Positions 1 through 9,358 of a DNA stretch of 27,700 nucleotides are shown one piece after another. The DNA comes from CAYVBJ01 sp964415185 (lineage in GTDB: Bacteria > Bacteroidota > Rhodothermia > Balneolales > Balneolaceae): contig CAYPZI010000031.1 in assembly GCA_964415185.1 (NCBI GenBank), positions 1-27,700 of the forward strand, read 5' to 3'. The first letter of the stretch is position 1. Each line of letters starts with the position of its first letter. The translations under genes and the position numbers were made by a program. Below the pieces are notes generated by a model. That model was not told the origin of the DNA and made no database searches. It saw only the letters and a program-made list of their open reading frames with translations.

Positions 1-99
1 TATGCATGTTGCAAAACCGGTTTACAATATCCTCCAAAACATCCATATTGATGATGATTTGCTCGGAGATACATTTTTTTAGGCTCGATTTCACTGGAA

Positions 100-1194
100 T
101 TAGTTATTTAGCTCTCTTTGAAATAGTTCATCCCATACGGTTAGTGATGGCTTTGGATTTAATTCAATATCAACCAGCCCGATTGAAGAAAAAAATGGTA
201 AATTTTCAGGTACCGGTTCGGGAATCCCATTCAAATCAACATCCGTAAACAATAGCTGAAACCATGCAATAGATGAGACCTCCCTGAGCAGCTTATCATG
301 GTGTTCAATATAACGAGCTTGTTTATCCGGTGAACCCGAAATATTTACAGAACCGGTTTGAATGGTTGCCGACGTCCATCCGCCCTCCGAAATAAATACC
401 GGCAAATTATGACCTTCAAGCAGGCGCGAATAGTAGTTTAGTGGTATGTCTTCAGGGTCTGCGAACCCAAAGTATGGGTATGAAGAGATACCAAGGGCAG
501 CAAGAAAAGGAAAATCGGCTAAATCCTGTTCTACGCCCTGGAAATTACCTCCGATTAATTTTCCCCAGGCATGGTCTGCCTGTATGCTGATGCTCAGTTT
601 AGAGGTGGATTCTCTTTCAGTCAATTCATCAGCTACTTCGTTGGCCGCTGTCTTAATGCCATCATAAATGTCTGCTTCAGCTATATCCCGAATCAAATTA
701 GTTTCCAAAGCTAAGCCCAGATATGACGGTTTTAACAGGCTGTCTATTGCCATTACATAGTTTTTATACATGGATTGGATTTCGGGTTCCGCAATGCTTC
801 GGCCAGCGGCTTGTAGTTCAATGGCATCCGATGAGCGGTCAAGGCCGTTCTGTGGATCAATATAGGCCCAAATTTCTAATCCTCTGTTGCGATAAAATTC
901 GGCGAGGCCCATGAACGTATTCTGTATCTGTTCTTCCGCAGATACTCCGTTTAGAAGTAAATTCCAGGGAACTTCCGTTGAAATAATGGCAGCATCAGCG
1001 CGGGTTGTCCACATCTGGAGGACTTGAAGGGAAAGTTCAGGTTCACCGGGACGTGGCGCAGAATTCATAAATCCCATACGATAATTTCTCGATTCCGGCT
1101 GTTGAATATCCTCGTCATCCGAAGAGAGGCTATTGTCATTCGAGCATCCTCCGAAAAATAAACCGGAAATAATAAGGAAAAACAGAAACCTCAT
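100..1194 (-). CDS. Lipoprotein resembling a glycoside-hydrolase TIM barrel
   Basis: Predicted 364-residue exported lipoprotein. I chose the ATG at 1194 because it puts a hydrophobic signal (MRFLFFLIISGLFFGGC) at the N-terminus with a lipobox-like FGGC and acylated Cys17; an upstream start at 1239 would add 15 polar residues in front of the signal. The body alternates beta and alpha elements as in a TIM barrel. Glu164 in LALETN and Glu270 in VFISEGGW sit about 106 residues apart at strand ends, the arrangement of acid/base and nucleophile in clan GH-A (for example GH53-like endo-galactanases). Substrate and family are not identifiable by eye. It is the only gene at this edge on the minus strand and has no recognisable carbohydrate-use partners here. 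A non-catalytic sugar-binding role is possible. Confidence 0.7.
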   Translation of the reverse strand: MRFLFFLIISGLFFGGCSNDNSLSSDDEDIQQPESRNYRMGFMNSAPRPGEPELSLQVLQMWTTRADAAIISTEVPWNLLLNGVSAEEQIQNTFMGLAEFYRNRGLEIWAYIDPQNGLDRSSDAIELQAAGRSIAEPEIQSMYKNYVMAIDSLLKPSYLGLALETNLIRDIAEADIYDGIKTAANEVADELTERESTSKLSISIQADHAWGKLIGGNFQGVEQDLADFPFLAALGISSYPYFGFADPEDIPLNYYSRLLEGHNLPVFISEGGWTSATIQTGSVNISGSPDKQARYIEHHDKLLREVSSIAWFQLLFTDVDLNGIPEPVPENLPFFSSIGLVDIELNPKPSLTVWDELFQRELNN

Positions 1195-1353
1195 ATCATT
1201 TTTTAATGCTTTAAACTCATAGACAAAACAGAATTTCAAGTCTTATCAATTTCTGGAGGTTGAGGTAAACTGATGTCACTCAAAGATCTGTATTGCTTGT
1301 TTGGGCATAAATGATTTTATTATTCTAAACGTCTAATCAAAGTATGGATATTT

Positions 1354-1602
1354 ATGGATAATATGGCAAAAAGTTACCCGGTAATCTCAACAAAAGATTG
1401 GTTAATCACACTTGTAATTGCAGCTATTCCTGTTGTAAATATTATCATGCTATTTGTATGGTCTTTTGGCGAGAATACTCATCCTGTCAAAGCTAATTGG
1501 GCTAAAGCATCTTTGCTGTTTATGGCTATCTTACTGGCTCTGTATATATTATTTATGGTTATAATTTTTGGTGCAATATGGGGAGCCGGCAGCGGATTTT
1601 AG
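1354..1602 (+). CDS. Small two-helix membrane protein, function unknown
   Basis: 82 residues (79 if translation begins at the second ATG, 1363). Two hydrophobic segments at about 17-37 and 53-76 are separated by a short polar loop with the pattern GENTHPVKANWAKA. I have the impression of similar small proteins in Bacteroidota and Firmicutes that share a WLIT-x-IP-x-V-x-LIMLFVW-x-FG pattern, but no function is known to me. It stands alone between the minus-strand lipoprotein gene and divIC, with about 110-170 nt on either side, so it is probably its own transcript. Confidence 0.7.
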   Translation: MDNMAKSYPVISTKDWLITLVIAAIPVVNIIMLFVWSFGENTHPVKANWAKASLLFMAILLALYILFMVIIFGAIWGAGSGF

Positions 1603-1771
1603 CATATTTTTTTTCGTTGCCTCAGTAGCAGGCATCTCAATGTCAACTACTTTATTTGAAATTTTATATCATCTCAATTTAATATTTCTAAGATTCATAT
1701 AAGATCGGTCGATTAATTACATTTTTGTACGGCAGATTTATTACTTTTAGCAAAAATCATTCTGCAGCGAT

Positions 1772-2074
1772 ATGAATCTTCAGATATTTAATCCCCTACA
1801 CTGGAATAAATCTTTTTTGTTTTCGGTACTTGCCGCTTTCCTGGTTGTTTGGATTCTTTTCATTGATACATACAGTCTTTATACCAGGTACGACCTTTAT
1901 CAAAAAAAAGAAGAACTGATAGAGAGAACAGAGTCGATGAAGCAGGAGACTGAAATACTTGAAAAAAAGATCCGGAATTTGCAAAATGATACGGGCCTGC
2001 TCGAAAAAATTGCCCGTGAAGAGTACGGGATGAGAAAACCCGGCGAAACAGTTTACAGGATTCAAAAAAAGTAA
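1772..2074 (+). CDS. Septum formation initiator, DivIC/FtsB family
   Basis: 100-residue bitopic inner-membrane protein of the cell-division machinery. A single membrane helix (about 14-31) is followed by a charged coiled coil (about 44-80, heptads such as YQKKEELIERTESMKQETE) and the closing motif REEYGMRKPGE, which is the family signature near the C-terminus. Family members bridge FtsL and FtsQ to the septal peptidoglycan synthase. Length and domain order are normal. It lies 142 nt upstream of the ROK kinase. DivIC and FtsB are not separable from sequence alone, so no symbol is given. Confidence 0.88.
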   Translation: MNLQIFNPLHWNKSFLFSVLAAFLVVWILFIDTYSLYTRYDLYQKKEELIERTESMKQETEILEKKIRNLQNDTGLLEKIAREEYGMRKPGETVYRIQKK

Positions 2075-2216
2075 AATATAAGGCTGCCGTACCGTGTGTA
2101 TTTGTATGACGGGCATTGTATTTTGGAATTGTAATTCATCCCTCAGGATTCTATCACAATATCCAGCGGATTTTTACTTATTTTATGTTTTGCCAATAAT
2201 TCTAATTTGAAGCTGT

Positions 2217-3167
2217 ATGATCTCAATCGGAATAGATTTGGGCGGTACCAATATTAAAGCTGCCCTGGTTGACAAGGATAAAGGTTTTATAGAAACAATT
2301 TCGGTTCCAACCGAAGCGGATAAGGGTAAAAATCACGTATTTGACCGGATTGCCACGGTAATCGGTAACCTGGAAAAAAAGAGCAGGGAAAAACCTATTG
2401 GCGTCGGCATGGGCCTTCCCGGCATGGTAACAATGGATCGCCAAATAGTAAAAAATCCCCCCAACCTTCCGGGATGGAAATCCGAAAATGTCTCACAGGA
2501 AGTGCTGAAAAGAACCGGGTTTCAATGTGTTATTGAAAACGATGCCAACCTTGCGGCTCTCGGCTCTGCCCGGTTTGGAGCATGCAGTGCAATTGAAAAC
2601 TTTATCATGATCACCTTGGGAACCGGTGTGGGAGGCGGCATAATTTACGGGAATAAACTGTACCGTGGAACTACCGGAGCTGCCGGTGAACTTGGCCATG
2701 TAATCATTGATTACCACGGGCCTTTATCAAACAGCAATACCAGGGGCGGTATTGAAGCCTACCTGGGACAGCGTTTTATGAGCCGTTATGCAGCAGATAT
2801 GATCCGACAGGATACCGGCAACACGCTTTACGAAAATTTCCATAAAAATTTTGACGAGCTGGAACCGATTCACTTGTACCATGCAGCAAATGAAGGCAAT
2901 GAACTTGCAATCAGAATTCTCAAGAAAACCGGCGAAAAGCTCGGCTATGCCATTGTAAATTACATTCACATTCTTGATATTCGAACCATAGTTGTAAGCG
3001 GCGGCGTTGCCAAGGCCGGCAAGTGGATTTTAGGGCCTGCCAGGGAAACGGCTAAAAAATTTCTCATGCCTCCGTTTCTCGAAGGTTTTGAAATCATTTA
3101 TGAAGATCTTGGAAATGATGCCGCCATGCTGGGAGCCGCAAGTCTCGCTTTTGAAGAAATAATCTAA
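2217..3167 (+). CDS. ROK-family sugar kinase (probable glucokinase)
   Basis: 316-residue cytoplasmic kinase, full length for the ROK family, whose members phosphorylate glucose, N-acetylglucosamine, N-acetylmannosamine or other sugars with ATP. Visible motifs: phosphate-1 loop GIDLGGTNIK (5-14), ENDAN (107-111) with catalytic Asp109, LGTGVGGG (134-141), ELGH (158-161) and a C-terminal VVSGGVA. The zinc motif that normally follows ELGH, C-x-C-G-x2-G-C, is absent: Ser171, Ser173 and Gly178 stand at the three cysteine positions while the surrounding GPL, N, RG and EAY residues are kept. Sugar specificity cannot be told. The next gene, lptD, begins 13 nt downstream. Confidence 0.88.
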   Translation: MISIGIDLGGTNIKAALVDKDKGFIETISVPTEADKGKNHVFDRIATVIGNLEKKSREKPIGVGMGLPGMVTMDRQIVKNPPNLPGWKSENVSQEVLKRTGFQCVIENDANLAALGSARFGACSAIENFIMITLGTGVGGGIIYGNKLYRGTTGAAGELGHVIIDYHGPLSNSNTRGGIEAYLGQRFMSRYAADMIRQDTGNTLYENFHKNFDELEPIHLYHAANEGNELAIRILKKTGEKLGYAIVNYIHILDIRTIVVSGGVAKAGKWILGPARETAKKFLMPPFLEGFEIIYEDLGNDAAMLGAASLAFEEII

Positions 3168-3180
3168 ATTTCAGGCCGCT

Positions 3181-5952
3181 ATGCTTGTATATTTCGCGGC
3201 ACATACGGTACGGTTTTTTTTACTTCTCTGTACGGTTTCTGTCTTTCTGATCAATTCCGAAGCCTGTGCCCAGGTTTCGGAAACCGAAAAAGATTCAACA
3301 GAAGTCCCCGCTGACTCTTTACAACCCGCCTTGCAGGATACCCTGTTGGATGCAGGCCTGGATACTCTTCCCCGGATGGGTGGCGATGGCCCTCCGGAAA
3401 ATGTAACCCAGCGCCCAGGCACCCGAATGGCCCAGGGTGAAGTGGAAGAGGACGCAGTTCAATTCAGTGCCCGTGATTCCCTTTTTTTCAATTTCAGAGG
3501 GGAGAGAACAGGGTTGCTGTTCGGTTCTGCCACTGTACGGCACCAAAGCGGAGAATTGAACGCCGGTAAAATAGACCTTTTTATCGATCGCAATGAAGTG
3601 GAGGCACAAACCGAGACGCCCAACGACACCCTCTCCTTTCCCGTTCTTCGCCAGCAAAACCAGGAATTGAGAAGCAACAGGATTTTGTTCAACTACGAAA
3701 CCGAAAGGGGAAAATTTGAAGTTGCACGTACCTCCGTTTCCGACGGGCACGTAATCGGTACCAAAGTGAAAAACAGAAATGAGTCGGAAGTGTTTATTGA
3801 GGATGGTATTTACTCGACCAACGATCCCAATTATATGTACTATTACCTGAAAGCCAAGAGGATGAAAATTGTGGATGAAGAAGAAGTATTTTTTACAAAT
3901 GCCCAGCTATACATTCTCGACATTCCCTACCCGATTGTATTTCCATTCGGTTACGTACCGGGAGGCGTTGACCAAAAAAGGTCAGGCTTGTTGACTCCAA
4001 CTTATGTTTTTGAAGATACGTCGACCCGGGGAATCGGCCTGCAAAATTTCGGCTGGTTTCAGTACTTCAATGATTTTATAACCGCCCAAACCACTTTTGA
4101 CCTGTTTACCTCCGGCACATTTGCCAATGACACCCGGCTGCAATATCGTAAAACAGGTATTTATGACGGATCTATCGATATCGGTTTTTCCAAAGAGAGA
4201 GGGCTTGAGTCAACAGACCCGGGTTTTTCCGAACGAACCACGCGCCGCCTGTCGGTTCGCCACAATCAAACGCTTTCACCATATGCTAACCTTTCGGCAG
4301 ATGTAAATATCCGTACGTCGGATTTTTTCAGAAGAAATTCTTTTGACCTTGATGAACGGGCACAAACCACTTCAAATTCAAGTCTCGGATACCGGTACAC
4401 CCATCCTGAAAATGTATATAACTTTTCGCTAAACACCCGGCTGAACCAGGATTTCTTTAACAACAGCACACGATTGTCGGGGCCTGACATAAACTTTTCA
4501 TTACAACAGTTTTCACCCCTTCAATCCGAAGGCTCCGGTACAGGCAATGACAGGTTTTACGAGCGGATTTCCATTGACTACCGGAATACGTTCCGTTCTA
4601 ATTTCGATTTCAGGCCCATTGATGCAGACAGTGCCGAAATCGGGTTCGTGGAAGCTCTTTTAAATCCTTCAAAATTCAGAGAGGCTACCGGTTCGGACGA
4701 GCATATTGAAATCGGGTTCCGGCAGAATGCAGATATCCGGGCCGCCCAGCTTATTCCAAGCCAGTTTGTGAATGTGACCGGTTTTTTTTCGATTACGGAA
4801 TTCTGGTACCCTTCAACAGTGAGAAAGCGGTTTATTGAAGAAGAAAACAGGATTGAAACCTTCCATGTAAACGGCTTTACAACCGGAAGGGAATACAATA
4901 CCGGGGTATCTCTGTCTACAACCATATTTGGGGTATCCAGGGCAAGAATCGGGAAACTGGAAGGATTCAGGCATACGCTCAGGCCAACAATCGGGTTTAA
5001 CTTCAGGCCCGATTTCAGCAAGGATAAATTCGGCTTTTTCAGGGAGGTCCAATCGGATACACTCGGTAATACACAGAGGTTTTCAATTTTCGAAAACGGT
5101 ATTCTTGGTGGACCCAGCGCAGGTGAACAAAGAAATGTCAGTTTCGGTTTTTCAAATGTATTTGAAACTAAAGTGGTAAGAAGAGACTCGACAGGCGAAG
5201 TTAGCAGGGAAAATGTGAGGTTGATTGACAATTTTACCGTAAACTCAAATTATAATTTTGCTGCCGACAGCCTGCGGTTCGGGAGAATCCGCATGAACCT
5301 GACCTCACAAGTTCTCAACAATGTGAGGATACGGGCCTCTGCCGAGTATTCGGTTTATGCAAGAGATGAACAAGGCCGCGAAATTAACAAATACATCTGG
5401 AACGAAACCAACAAAATCCTGCAGCCAATAAGCTACAATTTAAATGTCGGTTACAATTTTAACGGGGGCGGACAGGTGCCTCGGGTTCAAACACCTTACT
5501 ACAGGCCTTACGACCCGTTAGACCAGCAATTTTTCAGTCCGATCGATTCGAATTTTAACTCCACAAATATTCAAAAATTCAGTTCCCCTCTAAGCCTGGC
5601 TCTTGATTTTAACTACTCCTGGAGATTTCGCTTTGGCAGGAGTGCTCAGCAGAGGGCTATTTTAAATGCCAGGAATATTCAATTCAATATGACCCCGAAA
5701 TGGAGTGTGGGAACCAGTGTAGGATATGATTTTATTGAACAAGACCTGACTCCATCCCAATTCAATATGGTACGCCGGATGGAAGGCTGGACACTTACTT
5801 TCAATTTTAATCCTTTCGGAGATTTTCAATATGCATTTTTCCGGCTTCAGATCAATAACGGTCAAATACAAAGCCTGTTCCAGAAGCTGCCCGGGCTTAA
5901 CAACCTTGAACGAAGCACTTCTCCTTCGGGAAGAAGGCCGCCAAGATTTTAA
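3181..5952 (+). CDS. lptD: LPS-assembly outer-membrane protein LptD (OstA-type)
   Basis: 923-residue outer-membrane protein that would insert lipopolysaccharide into the outer leaflet, receiving it from the periplasmic Lpt bridge. Signal peptide about 1-30 ending ACA|Q; a Ser/Pro-rich linker to about 95; an LptA/OstA-like beta-jellyroll region about 96-250 (for example LLFGSATVRHQSGELNAGKI); then the plug-to-barrel junction with PYPIVFPFGYVPGG (249-262); then a long barrel rich in alternating aromatic strands, ending in polar residues. The Bacteroidota form is usually about 850-950 residues, so length fits. The mature chain has no cysteine, so the disulfides that mature E. coli LptD are impossible here. 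The following gene starts 5 nt after the stop. Confidence 0.85.
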   Translation: MLVYFAAHTVRFFLLLCTVSVFLINSEACAQVSETEKDSTEVPADSLQPALQDTLLDAGLDTLPRMGGDGPPENVTQRPGTRMAQGEVEEDAVQFSARDSLFFNFRGERTGLLFGSATVRHQSGELNAGKIDLFIDRNEVEAQTETPNDTLSFPVLRQQNQELRSNRILFNYETERGKFEVARTSVSDGHVIGTKVKNRNESEVFIEDGIYSTNDPNYMYYYLKAKRMKIVDEEEVFFTNAQLYILDIPYPIVFPFGYVPGGVDQKRSGLLTPTYVFEDTSTRGIGLQNFGWFQYFNDFITAQTTFDLFTSGTFANDTRLQYRKTGIYDGSIDIGFSKERGLESTDPGFSERTTRRLSVRHNQTLSPYANLSADVNIRTSDFFRRNSFDLDERAQTTSNSSLGYRYTHPENVYNFSLNTRLNQDFFNNSTRLSGPDINFSLQQFSPLQSEGSGTGNDRFYERISIDYRNTFRSNFDFRPIDADSAEIGFVEALLNPSKFREATGSDEHIEIGFRQNADIRAAQLIPSQFVNVTGFFSITEFWYPSTVRKRFIEEENRIETFHVNGFTTGREYNTGVSLSTTIFGVSRARIGKLEGFRHTLRPTIGFNFRPDFSKDKFGFFREVQSDTLGNTQRFSIFENGILGGPSAGEQRNVSFGFSNVFETKVVRRDSTGEVSRENVRLIDNFTVNSNYNFAADSLRFGRIRMNLTSQVLNNVRIRASAEYSVYARDEQGREINKYIWNETNKILQPISYNLNVGYNFNGGGQVPRVQTPYYRPYDPLDQQFFSPIDSNFNSTNIQKFSSPLSLALDFNYSWRFRFGRSAQQRAILNARNIQFNMTPKWSVGTSVGYDFIEQDLTPSQFNMVRRMEGWTLTFNFNPFGDFQYAFFRLQINNGQIQSLFQKLPGLNNLERSTSPSGRRPPRF

Positions 5953-5957
5953 ACAAT

Positions 5958-7850
5958 GTGATTAAAAACAATCCTGCGAAACTTAACGCCCTGTTCGATC
6001 AAACGATCCGGACATCGTGGAGGAGAATGCTGCATTTGCTTAAACCAATGGCAGTATGGACCTTTTTGTCGTGGATGGCCGGGGTACTCATACTGGCACC
6101 TGTTACCACTTTTGTGCTCTCAAAAACGGTGTTTCCCGGAGATATAAAAGTAATCGGCAATGTCCAGATTCTTGACTGGCTCACAACCCTTCCGGGATTT
6201 TTTTACCTGGGTTTCACCATTTTAATTTCAACGTGTGTGATGGTTTTCCGGTTTACCGGTTTGTTTTTAATTGTTAAACAGGATGTAGATGGCATCGAAC
6301 CGGGATTCAAACATGTTTTACAAGGTATTTTGCCACAAATAAAGAGGCTTTTCCAATTCAGTTTTTCCGTTACTGTTGTCATCCTGTTGGCACTTTCAAT
6401 ACTCACAGCCGGATTGGTATTGATCTATTCATTCTTCTTGTCTGATTATGACATCCATTTTTATCTCGAACAACAGCCTGCTGAATGGTTCACAGCCCTC
6501 ATAGCTGCTATTGGCTGGACGGTAATCTGGATATCTGTATTCGGAGTACTGGCTTTGAGAAGCTCACTGGCTTTGCCTGCCTATGCTGACGGCCATAACA
6601 CCTTCTTTAAATCTGTGAAATGCTCCTGGCAACTATCAAAGAAGAAGATTAACGTTTTATTCAGGCACATGCTTGTAATATCGATATTGTATTTACTGGC
6701 CACGTTCATTCCCGAATTCCTTCTTTTTCAGTTTTTTAAAAGCCTGACTGGGCCTATTTCAAACTGGTTTTCGTCACTTTACCCGTTACTCACCACTATC
6801 GGATTGTATCTGTTGATGTCACAGGCTATCAGCGCCGTTACAGGTTTCACCTCTTTTTCGTTTATTTCCACCATACTTACTAAATTTTACTTTGAACGCA
6901 CAGCTCTGAATAAAGAAGCTGCATCCCCACCGGAATTTTCGGCAATTTCCGACAAATTCAGTAAAACGATTTCCGTTTGGCTAAATCCTGTCCGATCTGC
7001 TTTTGTCTTATTCTTCATTTTACTTATAAGTTATTCATTGAGCCTGGGATTTATAGGAAATATGCCCGATTTGTCAGATATAAAAATAATTGCTCACAGG
7101 GCCGGGCCGGATGTAGCTCCTGAAAATACAATTGAAGCACTGGAAGCATCAATCCGGAGGGGTGTGGAAATGGCGGAAATTGATATTCAGCAAACGGCTG
7201 ACGAGGTTTTTGTGGTTGTACACGATGCCGATTTGAAAAGGGTTGCCGGCAGGCCAGTGGTTGTGTCAGAAGTCAATTATGCGGATTTGGAAAATATAAT
7301 TCAAGGGCAATACGATGGTGAAAATCGAGACCTTCGAAAGGTAGCCACACTTGAGGAATTTCTGGAACGGTCGAAGGAGAGGGTAAACTTGCTGATCGAA
7401 ATTAAAAACTTTGGCCTTTCGGAAAATTTTGAATGGCAATTAACAGATCTTATCAAAAAATACGAAATGTCGGGACAGGTAATGATTATGTCTCAGGACA
7501 TCAATTTAGTAAATCGAATCAGGAAGGTTGCAGGAGATATTCCGGCCGGTTATACTTCAGCTGTCCGATTTGGTGATTTGAATAGTTTACCTGTACATTT
7601 CCTGGCAATCCGCTACCAGGCTTTGTCTACACGGGCTGTAAACAGGTTTAAAGAAAATGGCAGGGTTGTGTATGCATGGACAGTTAATTCGCCCGATAAT
7701 ATTGCGGATGTAGTTGAAATGGGAATTGACGGAATAATTACCGATTATCCGGAGCGGGCAAAACAGGTATTGGAAGAACTGGAACAGATGTCGGCTGCCG
7801 AAAGACTACTGCTTCAGTTTCATCATTTCCTCTTGGAAAAGGAAGAATAA
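5958..7850 (+). CDS. Glycerophosphodiester phosphodiesterase with N-terminal membrane domain
   Basis: 630 residues. Residues about 30-365 hold multiple membrane helices of the kind seen in membrane GDPDs (PF10110-like); residues about 375-610 are a GDPD TIM barrel hydrolysing glycerophosphodiesters to glycerol-3-phosphate plus alcohol. Catalytic signatures: His380-Arg381, PENT (388-391), Glu407-x-Asp409, VVHD with His422, and the LLIEIKN strand. The start is GTG at 5958; an ATG at 5956 overlaps it but is followed at once by TGA. A later in-frame ATG at 6027, behind a purine-rich GGAGGAGA that is rather too close, is the alternative. The gene lies 5 nt after lptD, and the MFS gene starts directly after its stop, so the three are probably one operon concerned with envelope lipid turnover. 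Confidence 0.88.
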   Translation: MIKNNPAKLNALFDQTIRTSWRRMLHLLKPMAVWTFLSWMAGVLILAPVTTFVLSKTVFPGDIKVIGNVQILDWLTTLPGFFYLGFTILISTCVMVFRFTGLFLIVKQDVDGIEPGFKHVLQGILPQIKRLFQFSFSVTVVILLALSILTAGLVLIYSFFLSDYDIHFYLEQQPAEWFTALIAAIGWTVIWISVFGVLALRSSLALPAYADGHNTFFKSVKCSWQLSKKKINVLFRHMLVISILYLLATFIPEFLLFQFFKSLTGPISNWFSSLYPLLTTIGLYLLMSQAISAVTGFTSFSFISTILTKFYFERTALNKEAASPPEFSAISDKFSKTISVWLNPVRSAFVLFFILLISYSLSLGFIGNMPDLSDIKIIAHRAGPDVAPENTIEALEASIRRGVEMAEIDIQQTADEVFVVVHDADLKRVAGRPVVVSEVNYADLENIIQGQYDGENRDLRKVATLEEFLERSKERVNLLIEIKNFGLSENFEWQLTDLIKKYEMSGQVMIMSQDINLVNRIRKVAGDIPAGYTSAVRFGDLNSLPVHFLAIRYQALSTRAVNRFKENGRVVYAWTVNSPDNIADVVEMGIDGIITDYPERAKQVLEELEQMSAAERLLLQFHHFLLEKEE

Positions 7851-9206
7851 ATGAACGGTAACCGGCATAACAACAAAAGAGCTTCAAAAAAGCAAATATT
7901 CGGTTGGGCAATGTTCGATTTTGCCAATCAATCGTATACGTTGCTAATTATTACCGTAATTTTCCCGGTTCTTTTTACAACTGTTATTGTTGGAGATGCT
8001 GAAAACAATTACAGATTGGGCAATTTATTGTGGAGCGTGGCACTGGCTGTAAGTTATTTTCTTGTTGTGCTTACCGGGCCGGTTTTCGGAGCCATCATGG
8101 ATTATACCGCTCTCAAAAAAAGATTTTTGTTTTACAGTTACATCCTCACTGTGATCAGTACCACGCTTCTCTATTTCGTGGAACCCGGCCTGATCGTATT
8201 GGGCGTTGTTCTGATCATTATTTCAAATTTTGGATATTCAATCGGCGAAAATTTTATTGCAGCGTTCCTGCCAAGCCTTGGGCCACCCAAAGATTATGGA
8301 AAAATTTCAGGATTCGGCTGGGCACTCGGTTATGCAGGCGGTTTATTCTCGGCCGGATTTGTGATTGCTTTCCTGGGTGATGCTACGGCTGAAAATTTTG
8401 ACAGAATCCGGTGGGTCGGCCCGTTTGCAGCTCTTTTCTTTCTGCTGGCAGCCATTCCCACTTTTATGTGGTTAAAAGAACCGGGAGTTCGAAAGAAAAT
8501 GCCTGGAAATGAGACATTTGTTTCTATAGGATTTCACCGTTTGGGACGTACCATGCGCGAGATCGGCAGGTACAGGGACCTCATGATTTTCCTTATCTCA
8601 GTGTTTTTTGCCATGGCCGGTATCTATATTGTAATTTCATTTGCTTTTATTTACGGCGACCAGGTTGTGAACTGGGATGAAGAGGTACGGGTGATCATGT
8701 TCATTGTGGTACAGATAACCGCGGCGGCAGGTGCTTTTATTTTTGGCTACCTGCAAGATAGAATCGGGGCAAAACATACCTATAACCTCACCCTTCTTCT
8801 CTGGTTTTTTGCGGTAATCGGTATCTGGGCTGTCACCGGTCTCACGGAATGGCTTAATCATGCATTTAATACGAAATTTGAAGCTCAATATGTATTCCTT
8901 TATATCGGGATTTTAGCCGGTTTAAGCCTGGGAGCAAGCCAGTCGGCAAGCAGGGCCCTGGTCGGAATATTTACCCCTGAAGAAAAAGCCGCAGAGTTTT
9001 TTGGTTTCTGGGGACTATCAAATAAGATTGCCGGAGTCTTTGGCATCATTGGGCTTGGGCTGTTGCAAACAGAATTCGGTTTGCAGCAATCCATTCTTTT
9101 TTGTGCTGCCTTGTTTCTTATTGCAGTTGTTGTTTGTTTATTTGTAAATGAAAAAAGAGGGGAAAGCGTGGCCGACAGCTATTTTGAGGTAGAAAAAGAG
9201 GGATAA
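7851..9206 (+). CDS. MFS transporter, UMF1/Atg22-like family
   Basis: 451 residues, about twelve membrane helices. The N-terminal FGWAMFDFANQSY is the hallmark of the UMF1/Atg22-like branch of the major facilitator superfamily. A loop rich in basic residues (RKKMPGNETF) separates the halves, and the second half contains the GYLQDRIGAKHTY loop typical of MFS carriers. The substrate is unknown for bacterial members; yeast Atg22 exports amino acids from the vacuole. The ATG directly abuts the stop of the GDPD gene (TAA-ATG), implying translational coupling and a possible link to glycerophosphodiester products or released head groups. Confidence 0.85.
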   Translation: MNGNRHNNKRASKKQIFGWAMFDFANQSYTLLIITVIFPVLFTTVIVGDAENNYRLGNLLWSVALAVSYFLVVLTGPVFGAIMDYTALKKRFLFYSYILTVISTTLLYFVEPGLIVLGVVLIIISNFGYSIGENFIAAFLPSLGPPKDYGKISGFGWALGYAGGLFSAGFVIAFLGDATAENFDRIRWVGPFAALFFLLAAIPTFMWLKEPGVRKKMPGNETFVSIGFHRLGRTMREIGRYRDLMIFLISVFFAMAGIYIVISFAFIYGDQVVNWDEEVRVIMFIVVQITAAAGAFIFGYLQDRIGAKHTYNLTLLLWFFAVIGIWAVTGLTEWLNHAFNTKFEAQYVFLYIGILAGLSLGASQSASRALVGIFTPEEKAAEFFGFWGLSNKIAGVFGIIGLGLLQTEFGLQQSILFCAALFLIAVVVCLFVNEKRGESVADSYFEVEKEG

Positions 9207-9347
9207 ATCCGGTTTTTTTAAAAAAAATTGAAGATTACTCATGCATTTACAGTTTAGAATGTTAAATTAGGCGATTATAAAACGAAGATGATACATTCTT
9301 TCGTAAATAACGGGTGATAAAAATATCACTGGAAATATTAATTAAAT

Positions 9348-9351
9348 GGAG
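9348..9351 (+). promoter_or_regulatory. Shine-Dalgarno site for the histone-like gene
   Basis: GGAG seven nucleotides upstream of the ATG at 9359. It stands out because most genes in the window have no clear Shine-Dalgarno sequence, and it supports the start chosen for this very short gene. Confidence 0.55.
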
Positions 9352-9358
9352 ATTATAA

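Noticed and set aside
1..46. Possible start of a minus-strand gene leaving the window (MDVLEDIVNRFCNMH)
   Set aside because: Only 15 codons are visible, with no ribosome site or family signature; it cannot be told from chance.
4578..5231. 217-codon minus-strand ORF inside lptD
   Set aside because: Shadow of the barrel-coding region; the lptD frame is continuous and protein-like throughout.
5956..5961. ATG-TGA minimal ORF overlapping the GDPD start
   Set aside because: A two-codon start-stop overlapping a GTG start could tune initiation, but nothing else supports regulation here.
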